Positions 8,940-19,100 of a DNA stretch of 57,029 nt are shown here, one piece after another; positions within the stretch are counted from its first letter, which is position 1, and each line of letters opens with the position of its first letter. Below the pieces are notes generated by a model. That model did not search any database, was not told the origin of the DNA, and worked only from the letters and a program-made list of their open reading frames with translations. A program made the translations under genes and the position numbers. This DNA comes from JANXAZ01 sp964504655 (GTDB lineage: Bacteria > Pseudomonadota > Alphaproteobacteria > Geminicoccales > Geminicoccaceae). Where the stretch lies: contig CAZDFD010000016.1 in assembly GCA_964504655.1 (NCBI GenBank), positions 1 through 57,029 of the forward strand, read 5' to 3'.

Positions 8940-10562
8940 TCAGTGGCAGACGCCGAAGCCGAAGCCGCTGCGCGGCGCCCAGCGGCGCTTCGACCGGTCG
9001 AGCACCTTGTGGGTGCTGCCGGCCGACCAGGCGTAGCCCCAGTCGCCGGCGAGCTGGCCGGTCTGGTTCATGATCGTGCGGCCCTGCCCGGTCGCCGGCC
9101 CGCCCGGTCGCCAGGCGTCGCCGTCGCTGTGGTAGAGGCACAGCGCGTGGCCGAGCTCGTGCGCGGTGGTCCGCAGGATCCGCGCCTGGTCGCCGCCGAA
9201 CGCGCCCATGAACACGGCGAAGCCGCGGCGCTGCGCGGTGTCGTACATGATGCCGAGGATGCCGTCGGTGTGGCAGTCGACGATCGCCGCGTGCATGTGC
9301 CACGCGGTCGAGCCGGCGGGCGGCGGATCGTTCATCCGGGTGGCCCGGAAGTTGTCGAGGTCGGCGTCGCTGAAGCAGGCCCCGGGCAGGGGGTCGGCGA
9401 TCGCGGCCTCGTGCTGGCGGACGTCGATCGCGAAGCCGAGCGGCCGGTAGATGTCGGCGAGCGTGAAGCTCCGACCGCCGCGCACGGCGCTCGCCGGTGG
9501 CCAGGCGACGGCCGTGAGCTTGTCCATCTCGAGCCAGACGTTCTGCGCCACCGCCTCGTTCAGCCGCACGACGTAGCGGAAATTGTTGGCCTGGGGCGGG
9601 TCGTCGTAGGCCATGAAGATCAAATCGGGGCGCGGGTCGGAATCCAGGTTGCCGACCGCGAGCCCGGCTCCGGCCCCTTCCCAGCCGAGCCCGGGGACCA
9701 CCCGGAAGCCCGGGTCCCAGCGCTGGGCGCGGCCGCTCGCATCCAGGTTCCACCCCACCTTCCAGCGGAAGTCGTTGGCTCGGGCCGGGTTGTCGTAGGC
9801 CATCAGCAACAGCTCGGGGCGCGGGTCGGCGTCGAGGCTGGCGACCGCCATCCCCGCCCCCTGGCCCTCCCAGCCGACGCCGTCGACCATGAAGAAGCCG
9901 GCGTCCCAGCGCGCCGCGACGCCGGCGGCATTCAGGTTCCAGCCGACCTTGTAGCGGAAATTGTTGGCGCCGCCCGGCGCGTCGTAGGCCATCAGGATCA
10001 TGTCCGGGCGGGGGTCGTCGTCGAGGTTGGTGACGACGAGGTCGGCACCCTGGCCCTCCCAGCCGACGCCGGGCACCATCTGGAAGCCCGCGTCCCAGCG
10101 GCTGGCGACGCCGTCCGGCCCGAGGTTCCAGCCGATCTTGTAGCGGAAGTTGTTGGCCCCGGCGGGCGCGTCGTAGGCCATCAGGATCAGCTCGGGCCGG
10201 GCGTCGGCATCGAGGTTGGTCACCGCGAGACCGGCCCCCTGGCCCTCCCAGCCGACCCCGTCGACCCGGATGTATCCGGCCGTCCAGTCGGCGGTGACGC
10301 CGTTGGCGTCGACGTTGCGGCCGACACGGTAGCGGAAGTTGTTCGCCTGCGCCGGATTGTCGTAGGCCATCAGGATCAGGTCGGGGCGCGGGTCGGCGTC
10401 GAGGTTGGTGATCTCGATCCCGGCACCCTGCCCCTCCCAGCCGACGCCCGGGACCTCGACCGCGGCGGCCGTGCCGCTCGCGGCCATGACCGCGAGCGTG
10501 GTCCAGGACAGGGCTCGCAGGTGCGCCGGCCTCGGGCCGGCCCCCTCACGGGAGCGTTGCAT
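8940..10562 (-). CDS. Secreted metzincin-like zinc protease with five FG-GAP-like repeats
   Basis: This 540-residue protein begins with a signal peptide (cleavage near residue 34, GTAAA). Four exact-length 63-residue repeats (38-100, 101-163, 164-226, 227-289) and a shorter fifth follow, each with the core GVGWEGQGAG then NLDxDPRPDLxxMAYD and NNFRYKVG. The Asp-rich cores resemble calcium-binding FG-GAP/VCBS blades. The C-terminal third carries HELGHALCLYH (His468, Glu469, His472, His478) and a downstream TIMNQ Met-turn (Met498), the metzincin arrangement. A strong AGGAGG lies eight bases before the ATG. No propeptide or secretion repeat is obvious. The substrate is unknown, and the repeats may bind a surface or matrix. 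Protease activity is inferred from the motif. Confidence 0.85.
   Translation of the reverse strand: MQRSREGAGPRPAHLRALSWTTLAVMAASGTAAAVEVPGVGWEGQGAGIEITNLDADPRPDLILMAYDNPAQANNFRYRVGRNVDANGVTADWTAGYIRVDGVGWEGQGAGLAVTNLDADARPELILMAYDAPAGANNFRYKIGWNLGPDGVASRWDAGFQMVPGVGWEGQGADLVVTNLDDDPRPDMILMAYDAPGGANNFRYKVGWNLNAAGVAARWDAGFFMVDGVGWEGQGAGMAVASLDADPRPELLLMAYDNPARANDFRWKVGWNLDASGRAQRWDPGFRVVPGLGWEGAGAGLAVGNLDSDPRPDLIFMAYDDPPQANNFRYVVRLNEAVAQNVWLEMDKLTAVAWPPASAVRGGRSFTLADIYRPLGFAIDVRQHEAAIADPLPGACFSDADLDNFRATRMNDPPPAGSTAWHMHAAIVDCHTDGILGIMYDTAQRRGFAVFMGAFGGDQARILRTTAHELGHALCLYHSDGDAWRPGGPATGQGRTIMNQTGQLAGDWGYAWSAGSTHKVLDRSKRRWAPRSGFGFGVCH
9558..10451 (-). repeat. Five tandem 189-bp coding repeats (FG-GAP-like)
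   Basis: Period 189 bp (63 codons): 10451-10263, 10262-10074, 10073-9885, 9884-9696, and a degenerate fifth from 9695 to about 9558. The first four units keep identical length without indels. The repeats diverge at many codons, so they are probably not of very recent origin. Confidence 0.9.
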
Positions 10563-10659
10563 CAGGCGTTCCTCCTGGCTCGACGGATCGTGGCTCGGCC
10601 GCGGCCCGCCTGGGCCTGGACGAGCGAGGATAGAATAGCGGCTCAGGATTCTCGCGCTT

Positions 10660-10671
10660 TGATCGCGATCA
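10660..10671. promoter_or_regulatory. Perfect 12-bp palindrome TGATCGCGATCA
   Basis: The palindrome overlaps the mutS stop codon and lies upstream of the secreted protease operon, on whose strand it would be about 100 bases before the start. It could be an operator for that operon. The following stretch to the start holds a TATTCT box but no convincing -35. Confidence 0.3.
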
Positions 10672-13332
10672 CGAGGGCCGGCCGCGGCCGTCCACGAGCT
10701 CCTTCAACCGGTAGACGAGCTCGAGCGCCGCCTTGGGGGTGAGCTCGTCCGGCACGACCTCGGCCAGCGCCCGCTCGACGGGCGAGGGCTCCGCCGCGGC
10801 CGGGGGCGGGGGAACCGCGGCGATCCGCGTGGCGGCGGCGGCGAACAGCGGCAGGTCGTCCGCGAGCCGGGCCGCGGCCGAGCCCGGCTCGCCCGCCTCG
10901 AGCCGGCGCAGCACCTCCTCGGCGCGGCGCGTCACCGCCGTCGGCAGGCCGGCCAGCCGCGCCACGTGGATGCCGTAGGAGCGGTCGGCGACGCCTTTGC
11001 CGACCTCGTGCAGGAACACCACCTCGCCCTGCCACTCCCTGACCTTGACGGTATGCGTGGAGAGCGCCGGGAGGCGCGCCGCGAGCGCCGTGAGCTCGTG
11101 GAAGTGGGTGGCGAACAGGCCCAGGCACCGGCAGCTCTCGTGCAGGTGCTCGAGCACCGCCCAGGCGATCGAGAGCCCGTCGAAGGTGGCGGTGCCGCGG
11201 CCGATCTCGTCCAGGATCACGAACGAGCGCGGCCCGGCCTGGGAAAGGATCGCCGCGGTCTCGACCATCTCGACCATGAAGGTCGAGCGGCCGCGCGCCA
11301 GGTCGTCGGCCGCACCCACCCGCGAGAACAGCCGGTCCACGACGCCGATCTCGGCCGCCTCGGCGGGCACGAAGCTGCCCATCTGGGCGAGCAGCACGAT
11401 GATCGCGCACTGCCGCAGGAACGTGCTCTTGCCGGCCATGTTGGGGCCCGTGAGGAGCCACAGCCGGTCCTCGGGGCCGAGCTCGAGGTCGTTCGCCACG
11501 AACGGCCGCTGCGCCGCCGCGAGCGCCGCCTCGACCACCGGGTGGCGGCCGCCGCGGATGCGGATCCGCGGCACCTCGTCGACCACCGGCCGGGTCCAGC
11601 CGCCACCCTGCGCCAGTTCGCCGAGCGCCGCCGCGAGGTCGATCTCGGCGAGCCCGCGGGCGGTGCGCGCGAGCTCCTCGGCCGCCTCGAGCACGGCCGC
11701 GCGCAGCTCGGCGAAGAGCGCCAGCTCGCGCTCGAGGGCGCGGTCGCCGGCCTGCGCGATGCGCTCGGCGAGCTCTGCCAGCTCGGGCGTGGCGAAGCGG
11801 CCGGCGCCGGCCATGCTCTGGCGCAGCGTGAAGCCCTCGGGCAGCCGGCCGAGATGGCTCTGGCCGACCTCGACGAACCAGCCCAGCACCTGATTGTGGC
11901 GGATCTTGAGCGAGCCGATCCCGGTCGTCTCGCGGTAGCGCGCCTCGAGCGCCGCCAGATGCCGCCGGGCCTCGTCGCGGAGCCCGCGCTGCTCGTCGAG
12001 GAGCGGATCGGCGCCCGGCCGCACGAAGCCGCCGTCGCGGGCGAGCACCGGCGGCTCGTCGACGAGCGTGGCCTCGAGCCGGGCCCGCAGCGTCCCGAGC
12101 TCGGGCAGGTCCGAGGCCAGCCCGGCCGCGACCGGCCCGCCGGCCGCGAGCAGGGCGCGCAGCCGCTCGGCCACGGCGAGTGCGCGCGCCACCGCCTGGA
12201 GATCGCGCGGGCCGCCGCGGCCGAGCGCCAGCCGGCCGAGCGCCCGCTCGAGGTCGGGGCAGCGCTGCAGGGCGGCGCGCACCGCCGTGCGCAGCGCCTC
12301 CTCCGCGACCATCGCCTCGACCCGGTCGAGGCGGTCCCGGATCGGCCCGACCTCGGCCAGGGGCGCCGCCAGCCGCGCCGCGAGCAGCCGCGCCCCGGCG
12401 CTCGTGCGGGTGCGGTCGATGGTGGCAAGGAGGCCGCCCTCGGGCGCGCCGCCGAGGCTCTCCATGAGCTCGAGGTTGCGGCGGGTCGCCGGGTCGATCA
12501 GGAGGAGGCTCTTCGGCAGCACCCGGCGCGGCCGGCCGAGCCGCGGCAGGGCGCCCTTCTGGGTCAGCTCGAGATAGTCGAGCAGGGCGCCCGCGGCGGC
12601 GATCTCCTGCGGCTCCAGGGGCCCGAGCGCGGCCGGCTCCGCGACCCCGAAGAAGGCGGCGAGCCGGCGGCCGGCGGCGGCGACCTCGAAGGCCGCGTCG
12701 CGCAGCGGCGACAGGCGCGCCCGCCGCTCGGCCAAGGCCGGCTCCAGGGTCCTCGAGCCCGCGACGCGCTCGGCGAGCAGGATCTCGCCCGGCTCGAGCC
12801 GCGCCAGGAAGGCCGCGAGCCCGTTCGCCTCGAGCGGCTCGGTCGCGAGCTCGCCGGTCGAGATGTCGACCCAGGCCGCTCCCCAGGCGGCCCGGCTGCG
12901 CGCCAGCGCCAGGAGATAGTTGTGCCGGCGCGCCTCGAGCAGCCCGTCCTCGGTGAGCGTGCCGGGGGTCACGATCCGCACCACGGCGCGACGCAGGAGC
13001 GGCTTGCCGGGTCGCCTCCGGGCCAGGGCCGGGTCCTCGATCTGCTCGCAGATCGCCACCTTGTGGCCGCGCCGGATCAGCTTGGCGATGTAGGGCTCGG
13101 CATTGTGCGTGGGCACGCCGCACATCGGCACCTCGCGGCCCTCGTGCCGGCCCCGCCGGGTCAAGGCGATGTCGAGCAGCGGTGCCGCCCGCACCGCGTC
13201 CTCGAAGAACAGCTCGTAGAAGTCGCCCATCCGGAACAGGAGGAGGGTGTCCGGATGCGCCGCCTTGAGCTCCCGGTACTGGGCGATCATGGGCGAGCCC
13301 GGTGCCTCCGCACCCGCTCCCGGAGCGGTCAT
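10669..13332 (-). CDS. mutS: DNA mismatch repair protein MutS
   Basis: This 887-residue mismatch-recognition ATPase shows the N-terminal mismatch-binding motif FRMGDFYELF near residue 34 (the Phe-x-Glu wedge), the connector and lever domains, the ABC-type ATPase with Walker A GPNMAGKST at 629-637, and the signature and helix-turn-helix region after it (DEIGRGTATFDG, FATHFHEL). The length fits bacterial MutS. The first ATG (13332) has no strong ribosome site, and an ATG 14 codons later sits directly before the conserved part and may be the true start. It is monocistronic here, divergent from a small unknown gene. mutL is not in the window. Confidence 0.97.
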   Translation of the reverse strand: MTAPGAGAEAPGSPMIAQYRELKAAHPDTLLLFRMGDFYELFFEDAVRAAPLLDIALTRRGRHEGREVPMCGVPTHNAEPYIAKLIRRGHKVAICEQIEDPALARRRPGKPLLRRAVVRIVTPGTLTEDGLLEARRHNYLLALARSRAAWGAAWVDISTGELATEPLEANGLAAFLARLEPGEILLAERVAGSRTLEPALAERRARLSPLRDAAFEVAAAGRRLAAFFGVAEPAALGPLEPQEIAAAGALLDYLELTQKGALPRLGRPRRVLPKSLLLIDPATRRNLELMESLGGAPEGGLLATIDRTRTSAGARLLAARLAAPLAEVGPIRDRLDRVEAMVAEEALRTAVRAALQRCPDLERALGRLALGRGGPRDLQAVARALAVAERLRALLAAGGPVAAGLASDLPELGTLRARLEATLVDEPPVLARDGGFVRPGADPLLDEQRGLRDEARRHLAALEARYRETTGIGSLKIRHNQVLGWFVEVGQSHLGRLPEGFTLRQSMAGAGRFATPELAELAERIAQAGDRALERELALFAELRAAVLEAAEELARTARGLAEIDLAAALGELAQGGGWTRPVVDEVPRIRIRGGRHPVVEAALAAAQRPFVANDLELGPEDRLWLLTGPNMAGKSTFLRQCAIIVLLAQMGSFVPAEAAEIGVVDRLFSRVGAADDLARGRSTFMVEMVETAAILSQAGPRSFVILDEIGRGTATFDGLSIAWAVLEHLHESCRCLGLFATHFHELTALAARLPALSTHTVKVREWQGEVVFLHEVGKGVADRSYGIHVARLAGLPTAVTRRAEEVLRRLEAGEPGSAAARLADDLPLFAAAATRIAAVPPPPAAAEPSPVERALAEVVPDELTPKAALELVYRLKELVDGRGRPS

Positions 13333-13414
13333 GACGCTGTCATCCGCCTGCCACCGGGTTGAGCGAAAACTCCGTTAAGATGTCGTAGGTTCATGGTGGG
13401 GTGCCGGGAGCGGG

Positions 13415-13442
13415 TTGACGGGCTATCCCGTTATGGTTGAAT
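13415..13442 (+). promoter_or_regulatory. Candidate sigma-70 promoter with a dyad in the spacer
   Basis: TTGACG (13415-13420), a 16-base spacer and TTGAAT (13437-13442) read toward the unknown gene at 13574. The spacer start contains an inverted repeat ACGGG-CTAT-CCCGT (13418-13431). The -10 box is only a 4/6 match. Confidence 0.35.
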
Positions 13443-13573
13443 TGGCGCAGGCGAGGCTCCGGACGCGCGACCGCGGCTCCAGCGGTGGCGGCCGGGGCCC
13501 AGAGGTGATGCCGCATGCTGCGCGTGGATCCTAGGGGGCGGTCGACCGCCCGTCCGCGATCGGGCCGCCGGCC

Positions 13574-14101
13574 GTGAGCGTCGGGCAGGCCGAGCTCGAG
13601 GCGACCCTCGCCGCCAGCCTGCCGGGCAGCTGGCGGGCGGCCCTCGCCCAGGCCCAGGAGCTCGCCCGCCGCCTGCAGTATCTGGGCTGGCCCGACCGCG
13701 CCAAGCTGCTCGACGAGTATCTCTGGGCCGAGGCCCGCGCCCGGCTGTCCACCGACGGCATCACCGCCGTCGTCAACCGCCACGCCCAGACCTTCCGCCG
13801 ACCGCATCCGAGCACCGCCTACGCCACCTGGTGCTCGGCGATCGTGACGACCGTGCTCCTGCTGCTCGACGAGCCCGGACCGGTCGCGGGCGCCCCGCAG
13901 GCGCTGACCTTCCTGCTCTCGCAGCGCCCCGAGCACCGGGCCGCCGTCTCCGACTGGCTCCCGGGCGTGGCGCCCGAGGAGCTGCAGCGCGAGCTCGCGG
14001 GGCTCCCGGGCTACGCCTTCCTCCTCCTGACCGTCTGCCCGAACGACACCGCCGAGAGCTTCATGGCGCGGGACGCGTTCTGGACGGCGATGCTCGGCTG
14101 A
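13574..14101 (+). CDS. Hypothetical protein, 175 residues
   Basis: Not recognised. The protein is mostly alpha-helical by composition, has no signal peptide, and contains a hydrophobic stretch (CSAIVTTVLLLLDEP, about residues 87-101) that is too short and polar-flanked to be a clear membrane span. The GTG start at 13574 has no good ribosome site. A TAG upstream in the same frame limits the choice. Codon use resembles the neighbouring genes (G or C at third positions). It is divergent from mutS across a 241-bp region with a candidate promoter, and its last 41 bases overlap the convergent pbpC. Confidence 0.6.
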   Translation: MSVGQAELEATLAASLPGSWRAALAQAQELARRLQYLGWPDRAKLLDEYLWAEARARLSTDGITAVVNRHAQTFRRPHPSTAYATWCSAIVTTVLLLLDEPGPVAGAPQALTFLLSQRPEHRAAVSDWLPGVAPEELQRELAGLPGYAFLLLTVCPNDTAESFMARDAFWTAMLG

Positions 14102-16148
14102 GCGGCGGCTCGGGCCGCTCGATCCGGATCGTGGCGGCGGCGCTGCGGCCGGCGGCGTCGACCACCCGGAGTTCCGCGAAACCGTCCTCCTCGGGCCGCC
14201 AGCTCGCCTCGCGGCGCCGCCCGGTGGGCGCGAGCGGCACCTCGTCGACCAGCCAGCGATAGGGCGCCCGGCCGCCGCTCGCGCGCAGGGGCAGGGGCTC
14301 GCCCGGGGCCAGGAGCACGGTGCTGCCGGGCACCGGGAAGGCGATCCTCGGGGCCTCCGCGAGGGTGTGGGGGCGAGCCTCGAGGCGGGCGAGCGCCGGC
14401 GGCGGCGGGCCGCCGAGCGGGTGCCCGGGCGGCAGGGGCGGCAGCGGCCGCTCGGGCAGGAGTGCCAGGATCCGGAACAGGAGCGGTGCGGCCCCGCCCG
14501 GCCCGTTGCAGGGCGCGCAGGAGCCGCCGTCGGCGCGGCCGATCCACACCGCCACGAGATGGCCGCCGTCGATGCCGATCGCCCAGCCGTCGCGGAAGCG
14601 GTGCGAGGTGCCGGTCTTGTAGGCGACCCGCCGCGCGCCGGCGGGGATGCCCGCCGGCCGCGGCGTCTCGGCCAGGATCGCCGCCACCGCGCGCGCCGTG
14701 TCGGGGGCGAGGAGCGGCTCGAGCGGCGCGACCGGCGCCGCCGGGTCGTCGCGCAGCGCCACGGCCGTGCCGTCGCGGGCGATCGCCGTGTAGGCCTGCG
14801 CCAGATCGACCAGCCGGGTCCCGACCCCGCCCAGCACCAGCGGCAGGCCCGGCGCGGCCGCGGCCGGGCCGAGCTCGAGCCGCAGCCCGGCCAGCCCGAG
14901 CCGGCGGGCGATCACGAGCGGGCCGACCCGCTCGGCGACCTGCACCGCCGGCAGGTTGAGCGAGCGCTGCAGCGCCTCGCGGATCGACAGATCGCCGTCG
15001 AAGCCGCCGTCGAAATTGCCGGGCGCCCAGCCCTCGAAGCGCAGCGGCTGGTCGCGCACGAGCGTGCCCGGATGGGCGAGCCCGGCGTCGAAGGCGAGCC
15101 CGTAGACGAACGGCTTCAGGGTCGAGCCGGGCGAGCGCACGGCACGGGTGAGATCGAGCATCCCGGCCCGCCGCCGGTCGCCCCAGTCGCCGCTGCCGAG
15201 GAGTGCCCGGACCGCCCCGCTCGCGGGCTCGACCACGAGTGCCGCCAGATCGACCGGCGCCGGCAGGCGGTCGAGCTGGTCGCGCGCCAGCCGCTCGACC
15301 GCCCGCTGCAGCTCGCCGTCGAGGGTGGTGCGCAGGATGGCACCCGGAGCCGCCGCGCGGGCCCGCTGCTCGGCCAGATGCGGCGCCAGGAACGGCATCG
15401 GCCGGCGGGCCTCGGGGACCGCCGCGGCGCGCGCCGCCGCGGCGCGCGCCGGGTCGAGCCGCCCGGCCGCGACCGCCCGCGCCAGCACCCGGTCGCGGGC
15501 GCGGCGCGCCGCCGTCGGGTCGTGGTCGGGGCGCAGCCGGGCGGGTGCCTGCGGCAGCGCCACGAGCAGCGCCGCCTCGGCCGGGCTCAGCCGCTCCGGC
15601 TCGCGGCCGAGCCAGGCGAGGCTGCCGGCCCGCACCCCCTCGAGATTGGCGCCCATCGGCGCCAGCGCGAGATAGGCCTCGAGCACGCCGCGCTTGCCGA
15701 GCCGCCACTCGAGCTGCAGCGCACGCAGCGCCTCGATCGCCTTGGCCACGAGCGTGCGCGGCCGCGGCTCGAGCAGGCGCGCCACCTGCATGGTGAGCGT
15801 GGACGCACCCGACACCACCCGGCCGCGGCCGATCGCCTGGCCCGCGGCGCGCGCGAGCGCCAGGGGATCGACCCCGGGATGCCACCAGAAGCGGCGGTCC
15901 TCGACCGCGAGCAGGAGGTCCAGATAGAGCGGGTCGACCGCCTCGAGCGCCACCGGCAGCCGCCAGGTGCCCTGCTCGGTCGCGAACGGCCGCAGGAGCC
16001 CGCCGTCGCGGTCGAGCACCTGGGTCGACGGCCGCGCCAGCCGCTCGAGCGGCGGCGGCAGCAGCCGGTCGGCCACGGCCAGGGCCAGGGCGGCCAGGCC
16101 CGGAAGGGCCAATCCGAGCCCGGCGGCGAGGACGGCGCCCCGGCGCAC
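14061..16148 (-). CDS. pbpC: Penicillin-binding protein 1C (transglycosylase/transpeptidase)
   Basis: This 695-residue bifunctional peptidoglycan synthase acts on the outer face of the inner membrane. An N-terminal membrane anchor (residues 5-26) is followed by the GT51 domain with catalytic Glu83 in EDRRFWWHPGVD and the STLTMQ motif. The transpeptidase domain has Ser342-Thr-Leu-Lys345 and Lys511-Thr-Gly-Thr-Ser. A C-terminal beta-rich BiPBP_C-type domain begins near residue 600. It starts seven bases after the yfhM-like stop; the yfhM-pbpC pairing is classical and is thought to couple wall repair to protease trapping. The 3' end overlaps a convergent gene by 41 bases. Confidence 0.95.
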   Translation of the reverse strand: MRRGAVLAAGLGLALPGLAALALAVADRLLPPPLERLARPSTQVLDRDGGLLRPFATEQGTWRLPVALEAVDPLYLDLLLAVEDRRFWWHPGVDPLALARAAGQAIGRGRVVSGASTLTMQVARLLEPRPRTLVAKAIEALRALQLEWRLGKRGVLEAYLALAPMGANLEGVRAGSLAWLGREPERLSPAEAALLVALPQAPARLRPDHDPTAARRARDRVLARAVAAGRLDPARAAAARAAAVPEARRPMPFLAPHLAEQRARAAAPGAILRTTLDGELQRAVERLARDQLDRLPAPVDLAALVVEPASGAVRALLGSGDWGDRRRAGMLDLTRAVRSPGSTLKPFVYGLAFDAGLAHPGTLVRDQPLRFEGWAPGNFDGGFDGDLSIREALQRSLNLPAVQVAERVGPLVIARRLGLAGLRLELGPAAAAPGLPLVLGGVGTRLVDLAQAYTAIARDGTAVALRDDPAAPVAPLEPLLAPDTARAVAAILAETPRPAGIPAGARRVAYKTGTSHRFRDGWAIGIDGGHLVAVWIGRADGGSCAPCNGPGGAAPLLFRILALLPERPLPPLPPGHPLGGPPPPALARLEARPHTLAEAPRIAFPVPGSTVLLAPGEPLPLRASGGRAPYRWLVDEVPLAPTGRRREASWRPEEDGFAELRVVDAAGRSAAATIRIERPEPPLSRASPSRTRPAP
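14100..14120. terminator. Hairpin at the convergent end of the 175-residue gene and pbpC
   Basis: GAGCGGC, a seven-base loop and GCCGCTC form a perfect 7-bp stem starting inside the stop codon of the plus-strand gene and lying in the 3' coding part of pbpC. No U-tract follows. Confidence 0.35.
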
Positions 16149-16155
16149 GGCGGTC

Positions 16156-19100
16156 TCAGCGGGCGGCGATGGAGAGCTGCCCGGTCGCGGTGCGGGCGAA
16201 CAGCGCCGGCGCGTACATGTCCTCGACCTGGGCGCCCGGCAGCACGAACCGGCCGGGTGTCACGGCCCGCACGAGATAGGCGAGGCGGAACGCGGGCGCC
16301 TCCGGGCGGAGGTCGAAGGCGGCGACGAAGCGGTCGTCGCGCAGGCCCCGAAAGAGCGGCTCGTCGAGCCGGCCGAGCCAAGCCAGCCGCTCGATCGAGG
16401 GCGAGCCCACGAGCCGGGCGCTCTCGAGCTCGAGGCCGGCCGGCAGGAGGTCGACCAGGAGGGCGCGGTGGTGCCCGGGCTCGCTCGCCCGGCCCTCGAT
16501 CAGCGCCACGAGCTGCTGGCCCTGGCGCACCCGCGCCGGATCGACCGGCTGACCCTCGGGGGTCAGGAGCCGCCGCTCGAGGGTGAAGCCGCGGCTCTCG
16601 GGCGGGCCGCCCTCGCGCGGGATCCCGGTCACCCCGACCGCGGCGTAGAGCGTGCCCTGGCCGTCGTTGCGCAGCTCGAGCGGCGCGCCGTCGGGCGCCA
16701 ACGCCAGCTCGCGGGCGAGCGGGCCGCGCCCGGCCAAGAGCTCGCCGCCGAGGCTCGCCCGGAGCTCGCCCTGGCCCTGGGCGAGTGCCGCTGCGGCGCG
16801 CACCAGCCAGGCCTGCTCCTGGGTGCTGAGCCAGGGCTCGGCCGCGGCCCGCCGCGCCGTCCGCTCGGCGAGCGGCAGGAGCTCCGGGATCGCCAGGAGC
16901 CGCTCCTCGGCGGCGACCGCGAGGGTCAGCGCCGCGTCGCGCAGCTCCGAGCCGTAGTCGGCGAGCCAGCGCCCGGGCGGCACCCGCCGGCCGGTGCCGA
17001 GGCCGGCCAGGAGGCGGGCGGCGAGCTCGCGCTCGCCCTGTCGGGCCAAGGCGGCGGCGAGCTGGGTGCGGGCGGCGTCGCTCGGCAGCGCCGCCTCGGC
17101 GCGCAGCGCCAGGTAGCGCAGCCGCGAGGGGTCGAGGCCGCCGGCCCGCGCCAGCACGAGCCCGGCATAGGCGCCGGCGGCGAGCTCCTCGGGCCGGTCG
17201 CCGAGCCCACCGAGCCGGCCGGCGAGCCAGGCCCGGGTGCGGCCGAACAGGCCCTCGGGCACCGGCACGCCCGCCGCCCGCGCGGTCAGGAGGAAGTCCT
17301 GCACGTAGGCGGTGAGCCAGAGCTCGCGCTCGGCCGCGGCCGACCAGGCGGCGAAGCCGCCGCTCGCCCCCTCGAGCGAGGCCAGCCGGCCGATCGCCCG
17401 CTGCACCGCCTCCCCCGGGTCGGCCACGCGCGCGGTCGGGCCGAGCCGCGCCGCGGCCAGGAGCGGCAGCGCGCGGCTGACCGTCTGCTCGGCGCAGCCA
17501 TAGGGATAGCGCTCGAGCTCGGCCAGGAGCCCGGCCACGTCGAAGGCCGGCACGCTCGACAGGCCGAGCGACAGGCGGGCGGTGGTCGGCAGGAGCTCGG
17601 CCGCGAGCGCCGGCCCGAGCGTCAGGCTGCGGCCGGGCTCGACCGCCACGAGCTGGCGGCGGGTGAGCCAGGGCTGGGCGGCGCGCACCGCGAGCTCGAA
17701 CTGGCGCTCGAGGCGGACCCCCTCGGGCCCGCTCACGACGAGCCGGATCCGGCCGGTGCCCGGCCGCTCGCCGGCGGTGAGCTCGAGCGGCGCGAAGCGG
17801 CGCCGGCCGGGGACCGCGTCGCGGAAGGTCAGCCGGGTGCGGTCGAGGGCGAGCGGGCCGTCGCTCTCGAGCCGGACCTCCCAGGTCCCGGCCGGGGCGT
17901 CGGCGAGCAGGAGGTCGAGGCGCAGCCGGGCCTGATCGCCCGGCGCCAGGAAGCGCGGCAGGGCGAGCTCGGCCAGGAGCGGCGGGCGGACCAGGACCGT
18001 GGCGTCGGCGGCACCCACCCGGATGCCGCTCCAGGCGACCGCCATGAGCCTGAGCCGGCCGGCGAAGTCGGGCACCTCGAAGCTCGCCTCGACCACGCCG
18101 TCCGGGCCGACCTCGAGCGGGCCGGTCATCGCCGCCACGGTGCGGAAGCTGCGCACGTCCAGGCCCTGGAGCTGGAGGGCGGCGCGGCGGTCGCCGCCGC
18201 TCGCCACCCGGCCGACCTCGCCCAGGGGGTCGATCAGCCGGCCATAGGGGTCGCGCAGCTCGATGCCGAGCGCGCGGCGGCCGAGATAGTGGCCGACCGG
18301 GTCGGGCGGCGCGAAGCCGGTGAGGCCCAGGATCGCGTCGTCGACCAGCGCCAGCACCAGGCGCGCCGGGCCCTCCTCGGGCGGCGATGCGACCCGGGCG
18401 CGGACCTCGAGCCGGGTCGAGGGGCGGATCGCCTCCGGCAGCTCGAGGGCGACCTCGAGCCGGCGCTCGGCGAGCGGGCCCGGCAGCCAGGCCGCACCGA
18501 TCGCGCGCACCGGCAGGCGCGGCAGCACCGCACCCGACGGACTCACCGCACTCGCGAGGAGGTGCAGCCCGCCCGGGCCGATCGGGCCGGTCTCGATCTC
18601 GACCGTGGTGCCGCCCTTGGGAACCAGGAGCTCGTGCACGGCGCGCACCGCCGCATCGGCCACGAGCAGCGTCACCCGGGCGTCGAAGGCCGGCTCGAGC
18701 CGCACCAGCACCCGGCCGGGCTCGGCCGCGGGCGTGGCGGTCAGGACCAGCCGCTCGGGCCGGTCGCCGGCCTCCGCACTCGCCCACCAGCCGGCGGAAA
18801 AGCGCAGGCTCGAGGCCGCGAGCCCGTCCGGCTCGGCGAGCTCGATCCGCCAGCGGCCGGCGGTGACGTCGACCTCGAGCCGGCCGCGACCGGAGGCATC
18901 CAGCTCGAGCGTGCCGTCGCGCACCACCGTGTCGCGCACCACGGGCTCGGCCTCCCAGCGCCCGCCGCGCTGGAACCAAGTGACGTCGTGCTCCTCGGCC
19001 AGGAGCTCGAAGGCGAGCCGGGCCGGCCCCGCGGGCGCGCCCAGGGGGTCCACGAGCGCCACCTCGAAGGCGGCGCGGCCGCCCTCGGGCAGGGGCCCGG

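Noticed and set aside
9558..10451. CRISPR-like array in the 189-bp repeats
   Set aside because: The period is 189 bp, the units are coding, in frame and diverged at the codon level, and there are no short repeats with unique spacers.
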